This document shows positions 1-11,377 of a DNA stretch of 64,000 nt, piece after piece. Location: contig NC_133534.1 in NCBI RefSeq assembly GCF_048544455.1, positions 120,924,269-120,988,268 of the forward strand, read 5' to 3'. The notes below the pieces were generated by a model, which saw nothing but the letters and a program-made list of their open reading frames with translations, ran no database searches and was not told where the DNA came from. The position numbers were made by a program, and so were the translations under genes. The stretch is from Silene latifolia (Eukaryota; Streptophyta; Magnoliopsida; Caryophyllales; Caryophyllaceae). The first letter of the stretch is position 1. Each line of letters starts with the position of its first letter.

Positions 1-903
1 GATTCGGGACTTTCCCTTTCCATATCTCATATGGAGTTTTGTCAGTTGCTTTAGTGGGACTTTTATTAAGTGATTGTACATCAGATAAAATGGCAAAACC
101 CCAGAATGACTTAGGTTACTGTGTTTGACTCATCATCGATCGAACCATATCTAATAAAGTTTGATTCCTCCTTTCACCCACACCATTTAATTGTGGTGTG
201 CCAGGAGGAGTTAAATGAGATACAATACCGCAGTTTTTAAGGTGATCTTTAAAGTCATTGCTTAAATATTCCCCACCACGATCTGATCGTAATGTTTTAA
301 TATTCTTATTAACTGGTTTTCTACTTCATTCTGAAACTCTTTCAACTTATCAAAAGCTTCACTTTTATACCTCATTAAGTAGATATACCCGTATCTACTC
401 ATGTCATCGATAAAAGTAATGAAATAGTCATAGTTACCTCTAGCAGTGACTGTCATTGGACCACATACATCGGTATGTATTAAACCCAATAACTCACTAG
501 CTCGAGATCCTTTTCCTTGAAAAGGTGAACGAGTCATCTTGCCAAGTATACAAGATTCACATGTACAAAATGATTCGAAATCAAAAGGTTTAATTACATC
601 AGTCGACACTAGTCTTTTAATGCGCTTCTCGTTGATATGTCCTAATCGACAATGCCATAAATAAGATTGATCGGGATCACCTATTTTGAGTCTTTTATTA
701 TCTAAATGATAAACATCGTTGCAAGTGTATTGAATATAAATTCCATTGATCGAAATAGCTTGGCTATATACAATCCCATTAAGTGAAAAAGTACAACACT
801 TGTCTTTAATTAGAAAGGAAAACCCTTCTGTGTCTAACACAGATACGGATATAATATTTCTAGATAGCGTTGGTACAAAATAACAATTATTAAGATGCAA
901 CTC
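1..903 (-). pseudogene. Ty1/copia element F, pol fragment: GAG-pre-integrase and integrase
   Basis: Minus-strand polyprotein fragment of a copia retrotransposon. Reading down from 903 it shows the end of the protease region, the GAG-pre-integrase zinc motif (HCRLGH, then CESC) and the first integrase catalytic Asp in HTDVCGP. Integrase inserts element cDNA into the host chromosome. The frame breaks near 300; in another frame the second catalytic region (SDRGGEY) and the Glu region (ERRNQ) follow toward base 1, so the gene is frameshifted. The window cuts off RT and RNase H. Its upstream part is at 17843-18963. Removing element A and one copy of the aactc duplication joins the two halves in frame. 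Confidence 0.9.
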
Positions 904-1437
904 TGATGTGATTCATAATTGCGCACATTTAGTCCCTTAATTGAGCCCATTTTTAATACTAATATAACATTCCATAGCCATTTTATCCATCAAATGCTTT
1001 CTATTTTGCATTCCTAGTGCATTTTGTATGTTTTGTAGGAAAGAAGGTAATTAGGCGGAAATTCCCATCTTTAATGTATAGTTGGAAGCTTGTTGACGAT
1101 ATTTGATGGACTAGTATGAAGAGGAGGCAAGAATGATGACCAATAATGTAGGAATAAATAGTATATAGAAGGATCATAGGGTTAAAAAGCAAGGATGACG
1201 AGAAGGAAGTCAATGCAAGAAGAAATTGCTCGGAACCAAACCAAGGGTTGCTCCTTTGGCTCTAAACGTATGCTATATGGAACGGCGTCAAAAAAAAGTG
1301 ATCTAGGCTTTTGAATCACTCCAGTAGGAGTCCGGATCAGAAAAAGACGTCCGTTTTACAATCCGAGGTCAAATAAAGAAGCAATCCGCCAATCCGCTCG
1401 TCCCGAGACCCAATCCGCTCGTCTGCTACAGGACGCT
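904..1437 (+). repeat. Element A 5' LTR, first segment
   Basis: Aligns with the start of the 3' LTR at 15944. It is cut at 1437 by TG1; 1433-1437 is the acgct target duplication, repeated at 9854-9858. It carries repeats of a CCGCTCG-type motif near 1393-1437. Confidence 0.9.
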
Positions 1438-2941
1438 TGATACCCGTCGTGAGGTGTCAAAAATAAGATTTATAATTTCCAACTACAACTATAGCTAGTG
1501 GCAGTCGGGTCGAACCACAGAGAGGGAGATGTAAATTCTAGTTGTCTAAATTCAGTCTAAAGTAACAAGTATGGGGGTTGAGTTGATTTGGTCTAAAGCT
1601 AAGAATAAATAAAAACAGTAAACTAAAAAGATGGCTTAAACAGATAAAGAAGGGATACTAGGATGGTCGGTTCATTAAAGCTTCAGCGGCAGCATACTAA
1701 GTCGGTCTGAATCAAACACAAGTGAGGCGGGAAACAAGAGGTCCTCTCGGTCCACTCTTAACAGATAGCATCTTTCGATCTCGCTATAGGTCCCTAATAT
1801 CACTAATACTGACTCTCGTCCTGAAAAGTGACTAACGGTCTAAACTATACCTATCTTTCGACCTCAGCACAGTTTAGTCATCTTAATTGGTGGTCAAACA
1901 ACTTTCCCTATCTTTCGATCTAATGTGTCAGTCATAAATTAAGCATCTAACTGGTCGCATGCATTCGATTCGTTAAATACAACATTAAAATCAATTAAAA
2001 CAAAGGGTAACCTCACGAGGTCAGTCGATCGACCGAGAATGTCAGTCGATCGACTGACGCGCGAATTCAGTCCGTGTTCAATACTTTGCCGCCTACGCTA
2101 AAATTCGCCTACATCCTAGCACAAATAATCTAGCTACTCATGCTAAGGGTAAAAACAATAATAATGATGATGACACTAACTAATGAATTCATGCTTGAAA
2201 CGATAAAGTAAACAATTAACATAGACAAATAATATTGGCTTTGGGAACCTAACTAGCAATTCTATACTAATGAAGAAATAAAGAAGAACTAAAATTAGGG
2301 CAGAGGAAAACCGAAAATCGCAGGAGAACAGTAACGGAATGATTAGAAGTATGAATAAAATCTGATGCAAACGATATCCCAAAGTCTAACTATTAAAGCT
2401 AATGTAAAACTGATGAATTTCTGAATAAAAACTAGATGCCTAACTCAATGTTTCTAGGTTACGTTATATAGCAATTAATGTAACTTCTTATTTCCTAAAC
2501 CTAACATCATGGGCTTGCGCTTCCTCAGTCTTTTAATTCTCGTCTGGAAGAAGCGGTTCGATCGATCCGATAGGACTCGTCGATCGATCGGTCTTCAAAC
2601 AAACAAGAGCTTCGGAACCGATGGTTGGTCGATCGATCGATGGAGGTGGTCGATCGATCGATTAAGCTGCTACTAGACTTCTATAAACTCGTGGACTTGT
2701 CTTTTGGGCCTTGAATTGCGCACCAAGCTCGTTCCTCGGGTGAATACTTCACGTCATATGCAATGCAGGATACCCAGGGACGGATTTAGCTCGATTTCCG
2801 TTGGATTCTTCACATTTCTGCAATAATGTACAAAATACGGAAGTAGACGGAATTAGGGAGAAATGCAGCATAAACTACATGAATGAGCTCTGAAATGCGT
2901 GTAAAATGAGATGTAAAACATCATATAAAAGACACGCATCA
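1438..2941 (-). repeat. TG1 3' LTR
   Basis: 1504 bp, TG...CA on the plus strand. It differs from the 8349 copy by scattered substitutions and a few small complex differences. It carries paired GATCGATC-type palindromes centred near 2028/2049 and 2632/2653. Confidence 0.93.
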
Positions 2942-2980
2942 AACTTCCCCAAACCAAACCCTTGCTTGTCCCCAAGCAAG
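2942..2980 (-). promoter_or_regulatory. TG1 polypurine tract with adjacent hairpin
   Basis: On the minus strand this is an 8-bp perfect stem (CTTGCTTG/CAAGCAAG, 2961-2980) with the loop GGGA, directly followed by the 19-nt purine/T tract GGTTTGGTTTGGGGAAGTT (2942-2960) touching the 3' LTR. The tract is the expected plus-strand DNA primer. The hairpin is an observation; its function is unknown. Confidence 0.85.
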
Positions 2981-5145
2981 AACTAGACTCGATCTAATGA
3001 CCTAATGGAACGAGTTCAATCTCAGAGCGAAATGCAACATGTAAAGCCTAAACCAATTTAATGCTTTAACCAACAATCAATTAGCAAATGAATCATGCAA
3101 ACGAGTTATGGAGTCGGTAATACTGCTGAACCGTCAACTGTAGAGACTCATCAAATTAGACTCTCACGGGTCGCTCAAATCACTCAATAAGTGAAGGTGA
3201 ATATATGTAAGATAAAAAGAAGTAAATGTAATGATGCTCACCTAACTACGACCTATAAGAACATGCCTGCAATATAATATGAAAGCAATCTCTACAACCG
3301 TACATACGCATTCCAACCAACAAGAGACCGTGACACATGCCGAGGTATAAATGTCGATATGTGAGGTATGGGTAAGAAGAGGCAAAACATTTATGGGAAT
3401 GTGGAGGTATAGGTGATCAAGCTAGTACCTAAACAGAACCATTTGGCAACATCCAACTCCTTGCTCAAGTTTTCAATCAAAACGGTGCTAATTAGAAGCA
3501 CAAATCTCGCAATCTCCATAATAATTAATCAATCAACTCCCCATAAGATATAAATGCAACATGGGAGCAAAAATGGCCATATAATAAGGACTTTGAATTA
3601 TGCGAATTTGATTTCTTTTTTTCTCGGGCTGCAGTCGATCGACCGATGATGGGCAGTCGATCGACCGCCATCTACAGTACAGACGCATCTTTTTGTTCTT
3701 TTTTTTTTTCTTTTTCGAATCATTTTTCTTCTCTTTTTTTTTTCTTTTTTCTATTTCTTTCTTTCCTTCTTTTCATCTTCCCAATATCAACTCAAAAGAG
3801 CATATGCCACCAAAAACGTAGTAACAATCCCAAAAACTAAACTACTAGCTTGACAAGGGCAGGCTAAATGTAGGATGTAGTTAACGGGACAAAAAGGTTA
3901 TTTCTGGCAGTGTGGAGCTTATGGGCAAAATGAGAAAAAGTAAACCTCTACTACATGTGTCAACTAACCACAGACCGAATGCATACAGGTATTAAGCAGA
4001 TTAAGTTCATATTTATGCACATTTATGTGACATGCCTCGTAAGGAGTACTACTCACATTCCTAAATAAACCAGTCATAGATGTCACCAGTTATAGGCTCT
4101 AAATCTCAGAAATATGATGTAGTTTGCCAATTTTCTAAGTCAAGTCTAAAGTTCAGCAAATAATTAACGAAAACTCGTAGATATGCAATTACGATTCTAC
4201 TAATAACATGTCAATCAAGCAAGGCTCGGGCAAAAACAGGTGCAAATGCTATATCATCCTTGAAATACTACCGTGCATTTTATGGAAATTTTTGAAATTT
4301 TTCTATTTTTTTGATGTTTTCTGTATATATAAGAGAAATGAAATAAACAATGCAAAACAAAATTAAACGTGAATGCAAGCAAATGATATGCGACGCAAAA
4401 CCCTTCCCCAAACCAAATCGCACAATGTCCCCATTGTGCAAAATCATGTAATGAAAGAAAAGAGAAATGGGAATTTGCGAGAAAATTACATAAACATGAC
4501 GTGAAGTGGAAATCGGGAACTTACAAGACTTTAAGCGCATCAAAGGAAACCTCCCCAAACCAGCGTGAGCTAGGAGGTTTCAGTAGCCAGCAGTGCTACT
4601 AATAGGTACCTGAAAGACAAGCAAAACCACGCATAAAACCGAGAAAACAATTTTTGAAGCGGTAAAATTGTGCACAAATGAGACAATAGAAGAAATAAAG
4701 AAATGGACGGAAAATAAAGTGGAGTAGAAAACTCCCTTAAGTCCGCATATCGACCAAACACAGCAGGGGAGAGGTCGTGAATAGGTACAGCAGTGTCCTC
4801 GGTCGATCGACCAAGGATGGCAGTCGATCGACCCACGTGTCAGGAACAGTAGCTCCTGGAAAGTGCAACACAGTCGATCGACCAATGTGGCCAGTCGATC
4901 GACTGAAGGCACTGCTGTACTCCTTATTTCTTCGTATTTGCTCAATAACTTGAGCTAATGAGGTCTAAAAACCTGCAAGTGCACAATAATACGCGCCCAA
5001 AAATTGCGCAAAACCCAAAACAAAGTCTCAAACTTATAAAATCATATGCAAGCAAAATAAAATGCGAAGTTTTCGCGCACACAAAAGCAATAAAAAGTGT
5101 CTTAATAGAAGCAAATAAAATGAAGTTTATAACGAACTCGATCAA
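2981..5145 (-). other. TG1 3' non-coding region
   Basis: About 2.2 kb between the protease ORF and the polypurine tract, with no credible coding. It contains a T-rich tract near 3690-3780, paired palindromes at 3638/3660, 4806/4827 and 4877/4898, an internal hairpin-purine module (4401-4439) and an inverted repeat around 4547-4582 enclosing another TTTGGGG tract. RT and integrase would be expected here in a complete Athila. Confidence 0.75.
4401..4439 (-). promoter_or_regulatory. TG1 internal copy of the hairpin-purine-tract module
   Basis: Perfect 8-bp stem GCACAATG/CATTGTGC (4420-4439) with loop GGGA on the minus strand, followed by GATTTGGTTTGGGGAAGGG (4401-4419). The geometry matches the terminal module at 2942-2980, but the stem sequence differs. 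It may be a second, central polypurine tract. Confidence 0.65.
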
Positions 5146-6771
5146 CTAATAGTTGATCAAGAAAGACCACGGTATGGCCCAATTCGTCGGCTTCTGGCTA
5201 CTAGAGGTAGCCTCAATGGTGCTTATTTGAGCAGCTGCACCCTTCTTAGCTTCCACGCCCGTATGGCTCAACGGATCAACACTCTCATCATCTCCCCAGT
5301 CAAGTATCTCTTCGGGCTTGTCAGAATCAAAATCAGACTTTCTGGCTTTGACTGGCTCGTCATCAACTATCTCATCAATTCCATAGCTCAGGGAGCCAAG
5401 ACCTCCTCTTTGAATGATAGGCTTTGTTACAGTTGGAGCAACTTGCGGCACTTCCTTTCCCAAACCAGCCCCTGCATTATCAGAAATAGACAAATCTTCC
5501 TCCAATTTGCTCCCGATGGGGCGGAGGGGTTAACATGAAGTAGTAATAGAGACAGGTAATTCGGGAAGCACAAAGTACGATTTCTTTTCGTAAACCGTGA
5601 TACAAGTCATCGGCCACATGGGGTCCTTTTTCTTAGCGGAGTTGGGCGAAGACAATGGAATGCTTGCCTACCTTGAAAGTCAAGGTTCCTAGACCGACAT
5701 CTATGATCGCACCAAAGAAGTGTGCGTAAATGGCCTACCCAAAATAATGGGTATATGAGCATCCTCAGGCATGTCAAGTACAACAATGTCAACAGGGAAG
5801 AAAAACTTCCCTATTTGGACAGGGATGTCCTCTAAGACTCCTATTGGCTGGACCGCAGATCGGTCAGCCATCTAAACTGTCATGTCTTTCACTGCGAACC
5901 TAGTCAATTTAAGCTTCCTAGCTAGACTCAAAGGCATGACGCTTATACTAGCTCCTAGGTCACATAATGCCTTCTCAATAGAGAAGGTACCTATATTGCA
6001 AGGAACAGAAAAGCTACCCGGGTCCTCTAGCTTATGGGGTGCAGTGTGAGACAAGTAGGAGCAAGACTCTTTAGTTAATGCAACAGTGTGAACATGTTCA
6101 AGCGACTTTTTCTTTGACAATAGCTGTTTCATAAATTTAGTGTATGCTGGCACTTGGTTAACTAACTCAAGGAAGGGTACCTGAATATTCAAGCTACGAA
6201 TAACTTTCTCAAACTTACTGAAGGATACCTGTTCCTTTGTCGGCACTAGTCTCTCCGGATATGGGTCTGTAAGAAGTACCTTAGCCCTCTCCTCTAAGTT
6301 GCGCATGCCGGCATCCGTGGACTTAGGCTGGAAGTCCACTGCTTTCTCCTTGTTGAAGCTTGAACCCTCTTCAGACCGTCTCAAATGTGAGCCATTGACC
6401 GTCATTGGGTCAAACTTCGGAACCGGGACGGACCCATCAATACTCGGGTCTGGTCCTAACACCTTCGGAGTTGTCGTGCCCCGAAACAAATGGTCCCTTA
6501 AGTTATCGGGCATCGGAGGACGAAAAATCTCGCTATCAGCAGTAACCTTGGTCGATCGACCACTTGTCCTCGATCGATCGACCACAGCATGATTCGAAGC
6601 TCCTGTAACCCGTGTATCGATCGATCGCCGGGTATATCGATCGATCGACCGATATACCCGGTAGACGCCTTTTCTTTGAATTGTTCGTTCTGACTTTGTT
6701 TTGACTCGGATCTGCCTCATTCTTTTCAACAGCATCCTCGACCATGGCAGGCCCCTCCATGGTGGACCCAC
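5146..6771 (-). pseudogene. TG1 protease region of the gag-protease gene
   Basis: Athila-type retropepsin. The long minus ORF ending at 5872 has a linker, the conserved VPFLELVNQVPAY block and the protease active site DLGA followed by SISVMPLSLARKL. The protein would cleave the gag polyprotein in the particle. A TAG at 5872-5874 stops the frame just before MADRSAVQPIG, where homologues have Gln-Leu. The same stop is in TG2. Downstream, frameshifts split the remaining protease tail and an acidic C-terminal domain (5146-5505). The linker near 6549-6660 is made of the element's palindromic motif, read as repeats of S-I/V-D-R. Confidence 0.85.
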
Positions 6772-8222
6772 TCCTTAATGTGATGGCGTTTAAGGTCTCT
6801 TTTTGGTCGGTTTGAGTCGGCAAGTGTCCCGGAGCTCGAGAGGTACTCTTACTAGCCAATTGAGCAATTTGGCTTTCTAGTAGCTTCATCCCGGCCTCTC
6901 GTGCTTGGGACTCCTTCAGCAACAAGTTTTTGAACTCAGCAAAATCAGAACCATGGGATTGTTGTTGCTGCTGCGGTACATAAGGAGGTTTCTGATATTG
7001 TTGTTTCTTTTGATGAGGAGGCGCATAGGGTTTCTGTTGCGGAGGTGGAGTTGGATTTAGGACATTCTGGCTACTCCACTTCAGGTTGGGATGAACATTG
7101 GGCTCATAGTAGGTGTTCGTCTGCCTATAGTGTTGAAAGACAGCACAAGATTCAAAGGGAGTAGGACAATTCTTCGAAACGTGTCCCTCAACTCCACACC
7201 TTTCACAGACGAAAGGAACGTCTGACACATCATTTACTTGGTACATCCCACCTTTTGAAGCTCCTCATAATTCATATTTGTCGAATCTCGCAGTGAGAGC
7301 CTCAAGGGCAGCAACAGAGGAAGATTCAGCAGCTCTCCTCTGGTTCCCTCTGGAATTCCCATACTCAGCCTTGTGGGTAGCTAGATCGTCAATGATCTTC
7401 CACCCCTTGGTTTCTCCCAGATTTTCAGCAAATCGGCCATTGGCTGCAGATCCAAAATAGCCCTCGATCGTCGTCACATGACCCATTATAGAAATGATTG
7501 CACAAGATCCATTTTTCGAAACCATGGTGCGGTATGGTTCGCACCAGCTTCTTAAATCGGACCCATGCCTCGTGGAAGTTCTCATCCGGCCCTTGTTTGA
7601 AACTTGTGATTTGGGCTCTAATAGCAATCGTCTTAGAAGCAGAAAAGTACTTCTTGTAGAAGGCCAATGCCAAGGAATTCCAGTCAGTGATCCCATGAAC
7701 GGCTCGGTCCAGATCTCTATACCACTCCCTTGCAGCATCACGAAGGGAGAAGATAAACATGGTCTCCTTGATCTGGTCTTGGGTCACGTCGGCTGGTGGG
7801 GGTATGGAACAGTAGTAGTCAATAAAGGTCTCCATATGCTTACCTGCATCTTCATTTGCAGCTCCCCCGAACTGGTTTCTCTCAACCATATTGATGTATG
7901 AAGGCTTTGGTTCGAACTTCCTGGCATCTCCTGGTAATTCGAACCCCTTATATAAGTTGTCAGCTGTCGGCTCTGAATGACTAGCTATACTCGCTTCCTC
8001 GGCCATGACTGGAATTTCTGGAGAAGTAACTGTCTCGGGTGAAGAAGTGGAAACGGGTGAAGACTGTGGGTCTTCCTCGAACAACTCGTTCTCGTGATAG
8101 CTTGACAGAGTACTCAGCTCTTCCTCTGTCGGTAATACCCTTTGTGATCGTCTCAACTCGCGCAATGATTTCTCTATCTCAGGATTGAAGGGTACTAGTT
8201 CACCACCCTGTGGCCTGCGCAT
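6772..8222 (-). pseudogene. TG1 gag
   Basis: Structural protein that packages element RNA. It starts at 8222 with MRRPQGGEL. A retrotransposon-gag core follows (FSLRDAAREWYRDL ... FYKKYF ... FHEAWVRFKKLVRTIPHHGFEKW), then a proline/glutamine-rich tail and an intact CX2CX4HX4C zinc knuckle (CERCGVEGHVSKNC, near 7200). Frameshifts near 7440 and a stop near 7265 break the frame. It faces the primer site at 8325-8343. TG2 has a longer intact ORF for the same protein. Confidence 0.9.
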
Positions 8223-8324
8223 AAGAAGAAACTACAAAAAGAATATAAGAAAAGTTTAAGGAACAGAAGTCCCTTAAACTAAGAAAGACTAAAAATAAAA
8301 CAACTAAAATTAGGACTATTGCCT

Positions 8325-8343
8325 CCCTGCAAGAACGGCGCCA
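8325..8343 (-). promoter_or_regulatory. TG1 primer-binding site (tRNA-Asp type, partly degraded)
   Basis: The minus strand reads TGGCGCCGTTCTTGCAGGG five bases inside the 5' LTR. The first ten or eleven bases fit a tRNA-Asp 3' end; the rest departs from the GCCGGGGA seen in TG2, A and C. Confidence 0.75.
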
Positions 8344-8348
8344 AAATT

Positions 8349-9853
8349 TGATACCCGTCGTGAGGTGTCAAAAATAAGATTTATAATTTCCAACTACAAC
8401 TATAGCTAGTGGCAGTCGGGTCGAACCACAGAGAGGCAGATGTAAATTCTAGTTGTCTAAATTCAGTCTAAAGTAACAAGTATGGGGGTTGAGTTGATTT
8501 GGTCTAAAGCTAAGAATAAATAAAAACAGTAAACTAAAAAGATGGCTTAAACAGATAAAGAAGGGGTACTAGGATGGTCGGTTCATTAAAGCGGCGGCAA
8601 AGATACTAAGTCGGTCTGAATCAAACACAAGTGAGGCGGGAAACAAGAGGTCCTCTAGGTCCACTCTTAACAGATACCATCTTTCGATCTCGCTATAGGT
8701 CCCTAATATCACTAATACTGACTCTCGTCCTGGAAAGTGACTAACGGTCTAAACTATACCTATCTTTCGACCTCAGCACAGTTTAGTCATCTTAATTGGT
8801 GGTCAAACAACTTTCCCTATCTTTCGATCTAATGGGTCAGTCATAAATTAAGCATCTAACTGGTCGCATGCATTCGATTCGTTAAATACAACATTAAAAT
8901 CAATTAAAACGAAGGGTAACCTCACGAGGTCGGTCGATCGACCGAGAATGTCGATCGATCGATCGACGCGCGAGTCATCCGTGTTCAATACTTTGCCGCC
9001 TACGCTAAAATTCACCTACATCCTAGCACAAATAATCTAGCTACTCATGCTAAGGGTAAAAACAATAATAACGATGATGAAACTAACTAATGCATTCATG
9101 CTTGAAACGATAAAGTAAACAATTAACATAGACAAATAATATTGGCTTTGGGAACCTAACTAGCAATTCTATACTAATGAAGAAATAAAGAAGAACTAAA
9201 ATTAGGGCAGAGGAATACCGAAAATCGCAGGAGAACAAAAGAACGGAATGATTAGAAGTATGAATAAAATCTGATGCAAACGATATCCCAAACTCTAACT
9301 ATTAAAGCTAATGTAAAACTGATGAATTTCTTAATAAAAACTAGATGCCTAACTCAATGTTTCTAGGTTACGTTATATAGCAATTAACGTAACTTCTTAT
9401 TTCCTAAACCTAGCATCATGGGCTTGCGCTTCCTCAGTCTTTTAATTCTCGCCGGAATAGCGAGTTGGGTCGATCGATCGATAGGACTGGTCGATCGATC
9501 GGTCTTCAAAAACAAAGTAGCTTCGGAACTCGATGGTTGGTCGATCGATCGATGGAGGTGGTCGATCGACTGATTAAGCTGCTACTAGACTTCTATAAAC
9601 TCGTGGACTTGTCTTTTGGGCCTTGAATTGCGCACCAAGCTCGTTCCTCGGGTGAATACTTCACGTCATATGCAATGCAGGATACCCTGGGACGGATTTA
9701 GCTCGATTTCCGTTGGATTCTTCACATTTCTGCAATAATGTACAAAATACGGAAGTAGACGGAAATAGGGAGAAATGCAGCATAAACTACATGAGTGAGC
9801 TCTGAAATGCGTGTAAAATGAGATGTAAAACATCATATAAAAGACACGCATCA
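8349..9853 (-). repeat. TG1 5' LTR
   Basis: 1505 bp, same sequence as 1438-2941 with few differences. It contains palindrome pairs near 8935-8965 and 9470-9570. Confidence 0.93.
9374..9379 (-). promoter_or_regulatory. Possible TATA box in TG1 5' LTR
   Basis: Minus strand CTATATAACG in the 5' LTR; the same sequence is in the TG2 5' LTR at 45240-45245. Placement inside the LTR fits a U3 promoter, but no start site is shown. Confidence 0.4.
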
Positions 9854-9858
9854 ACGCT

Positions 9859-11221
9859 CGTCCCCCCCTCAGAATCCGCTAGTCTCCTCCCCTAATAATC
9901 CGAGCATCCCGATGCCAAGACGCCCGTCTTGAAGCCTTGAAATCCGCCCGTCCCGACCCCTTGGCCGCTCGGATTCCTTTCCAGTTCAACCGGCTTCTTC
10001 TTTCTCCATTCAAGATGCGCATATTTTTCATAGACTAGCTAAAAGGAGACCGGCATCTTTTCTGAGAGGAGTGATTCCTACCCAACATTTAGCATTGTTA
10101 TTTACTATTTTACCCTTGCTTAACCTAATGAATCAATACTATAAATACTCCATTTGTAATAATCAAAAACCAAGCTATCTTAACCAAGCTTCCACATTAG
10201 AAATTCCTCTTAGATTAGATTAGGATTAGATTAGAATTGATTACTCTTTAATCTTTCCACAAATTACGCATTAATCTTTTCTTAATTATTGTTCAAGTTT
10301 ATTATTCAAGTTTATTATTGGATAATTCAAAGATTATTGGGTTATTAATGGAGAATTGACAACTCTTCATCAATCAATCAAGTTTCTTCTATTATTCTTT
10401 GCTTTATTATTTGGATCATCTTAAGTTGGTAAAATTCTTTTACCCTTTACTCTTTATTGTTCATTTCTTCATTCTATTATCATGTTTATACTTGTTGTGA
10501 TGATTGACACCATTGATGACATGTTTCCCATGATAATGAATGAGTAGTCTCTTTAGCTAGGATTAGTGGGTAATTAAGGGAAACCATCATGGGATTAATC
10601 ATGCTTAATCTAATATGTTTTCATAATTAAATTGCTTGCTTGTTGTGATGTCAACCTATGCACATGTTATGTTTGATGAAATGCTAAGCCTATGAATCCT
10701 TGCATTTGTTTCAACCATCTCTTATCTAATCAACTTGACTTGTAAGATATAAACCAACTCGAGTCTTGTTAGACCATTCATAGAAGTGATTAGGAGGAAA
10801 GTAAGTCGACTTGTAGGTGTTGTACAATCTAATCGATTCGACTCCGGGGCCCAACTCTTCCTATGAACCGTAAGACATAAACCAACTCGGTTCCTTTACA
10901 ACATTAATTGCTTGAAACTTTGTAAACATGTTTGCATGATCAACTCCCATGAATCCTCTATGACCCCATGATATACTAGCACCTTTATTTACTTGTTTAC
11001 ACCCTTGTTTGCTTTATTCTCGTTTTATTTTATTGCTTGCATTAGCCTAGAACACAACTACCAACCCAAACAAATTGTGACACTAGCATAAATTGATATA
11101 GATAAACTTAGAACCCAAAGCACACCGTCCCATGGATTGACCTCGACTTACCGCTAACTAGTTGTTTATTGAGTATTATAAATGTGTTTGATTGGGAGAC
11201 CTGACGACAATCTACCCATCA
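9859..11221 (+). repeat. Element A 5' LTR, second segment
   Basis: Continues the LTR after TG1 and ends CATCA immediately before the primer site. It aligns with 16480-17842 of the 3' LTR. The reconstructed LTR is about 1897 bp against 1899 bp for the other. Confidence 0.9.
10140..10147 (+). promoter_or_regulatory. Likely TATA box of element A 5' LTR
   Basis: TATAAATA in the LTR. The equivalent site in the B (26239), D (27534) and C (57985) LTRs is AGTATAAATA, so the box is kept across the family. The A 3' LTR has CTACAAATAC here, a mutated box. Confidence 0.55.
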
Positions 11222-11224
11222 AAA

Positions 11225-11242
11225 TGGCGTCGTTGCCGGGGA
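11225..11242 (+). promoter_or_regulatory. Element A primer-binding site (tRNA-Asp type)
   Basis: TGGCGTCGTTGCCGGGGA three bases after the LTR. It differs by one base from the TGGCGCCGTTGCCGGGGA used by Athila elements. Confidence 0.85.
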
Positions 11243-11377
11243 TGGTGCTATGTGATTAAGTTCTTACTTGTTTATCTATTTTGATTTTGCTTTAACCTTG
11301 AGGAACTTGTTCCTCCAAGATTGTTTTTACCGTTTTTGTGTAGTTTCCATTCTTGTAGTTGTTTCCTTGTCTTAGCC

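Larger units (their letters stand above)
1438..9853 (-). mobile_element. TG1: Athila-type element with gag and protease only
   Basis: A complete 8.4-kb LTR retrotransposon in minus orientation, bounded by TGATACCC...GCATCA and the duplication acgct. LTRs are 1438-2941 and 8349-9853, nearly identical, so the insertion is young. The internal 5.4 kb encodes a gag and an Athila-type aspartic protease, then about 2.2 kb of non-coding DNA; RT, RNase H and integrase are absent. This fits the description of terminal-repeat retrotransposons with a GAG domain, that is, non-autonomous elements dependent on a partner. A sister copy, TG2, lies at 37323-45722. Confidence 0.92.

Noticed and set aside
2021..2060. 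Regular short repeats that could suggest a CRISPR-like array
   Set aside because: The repeats are 8-14 bp palindromes in pairs within LTR retrotransposons of a plant; there are no long identical repeats with unique spacers and no cas genes.
3646..3840. Plus-strand ORF rich in Phe and Ser
   Set aside because: It is a translation of the T-rich tract in the TG1 non-coding region; not kept as an ORF in TG2.
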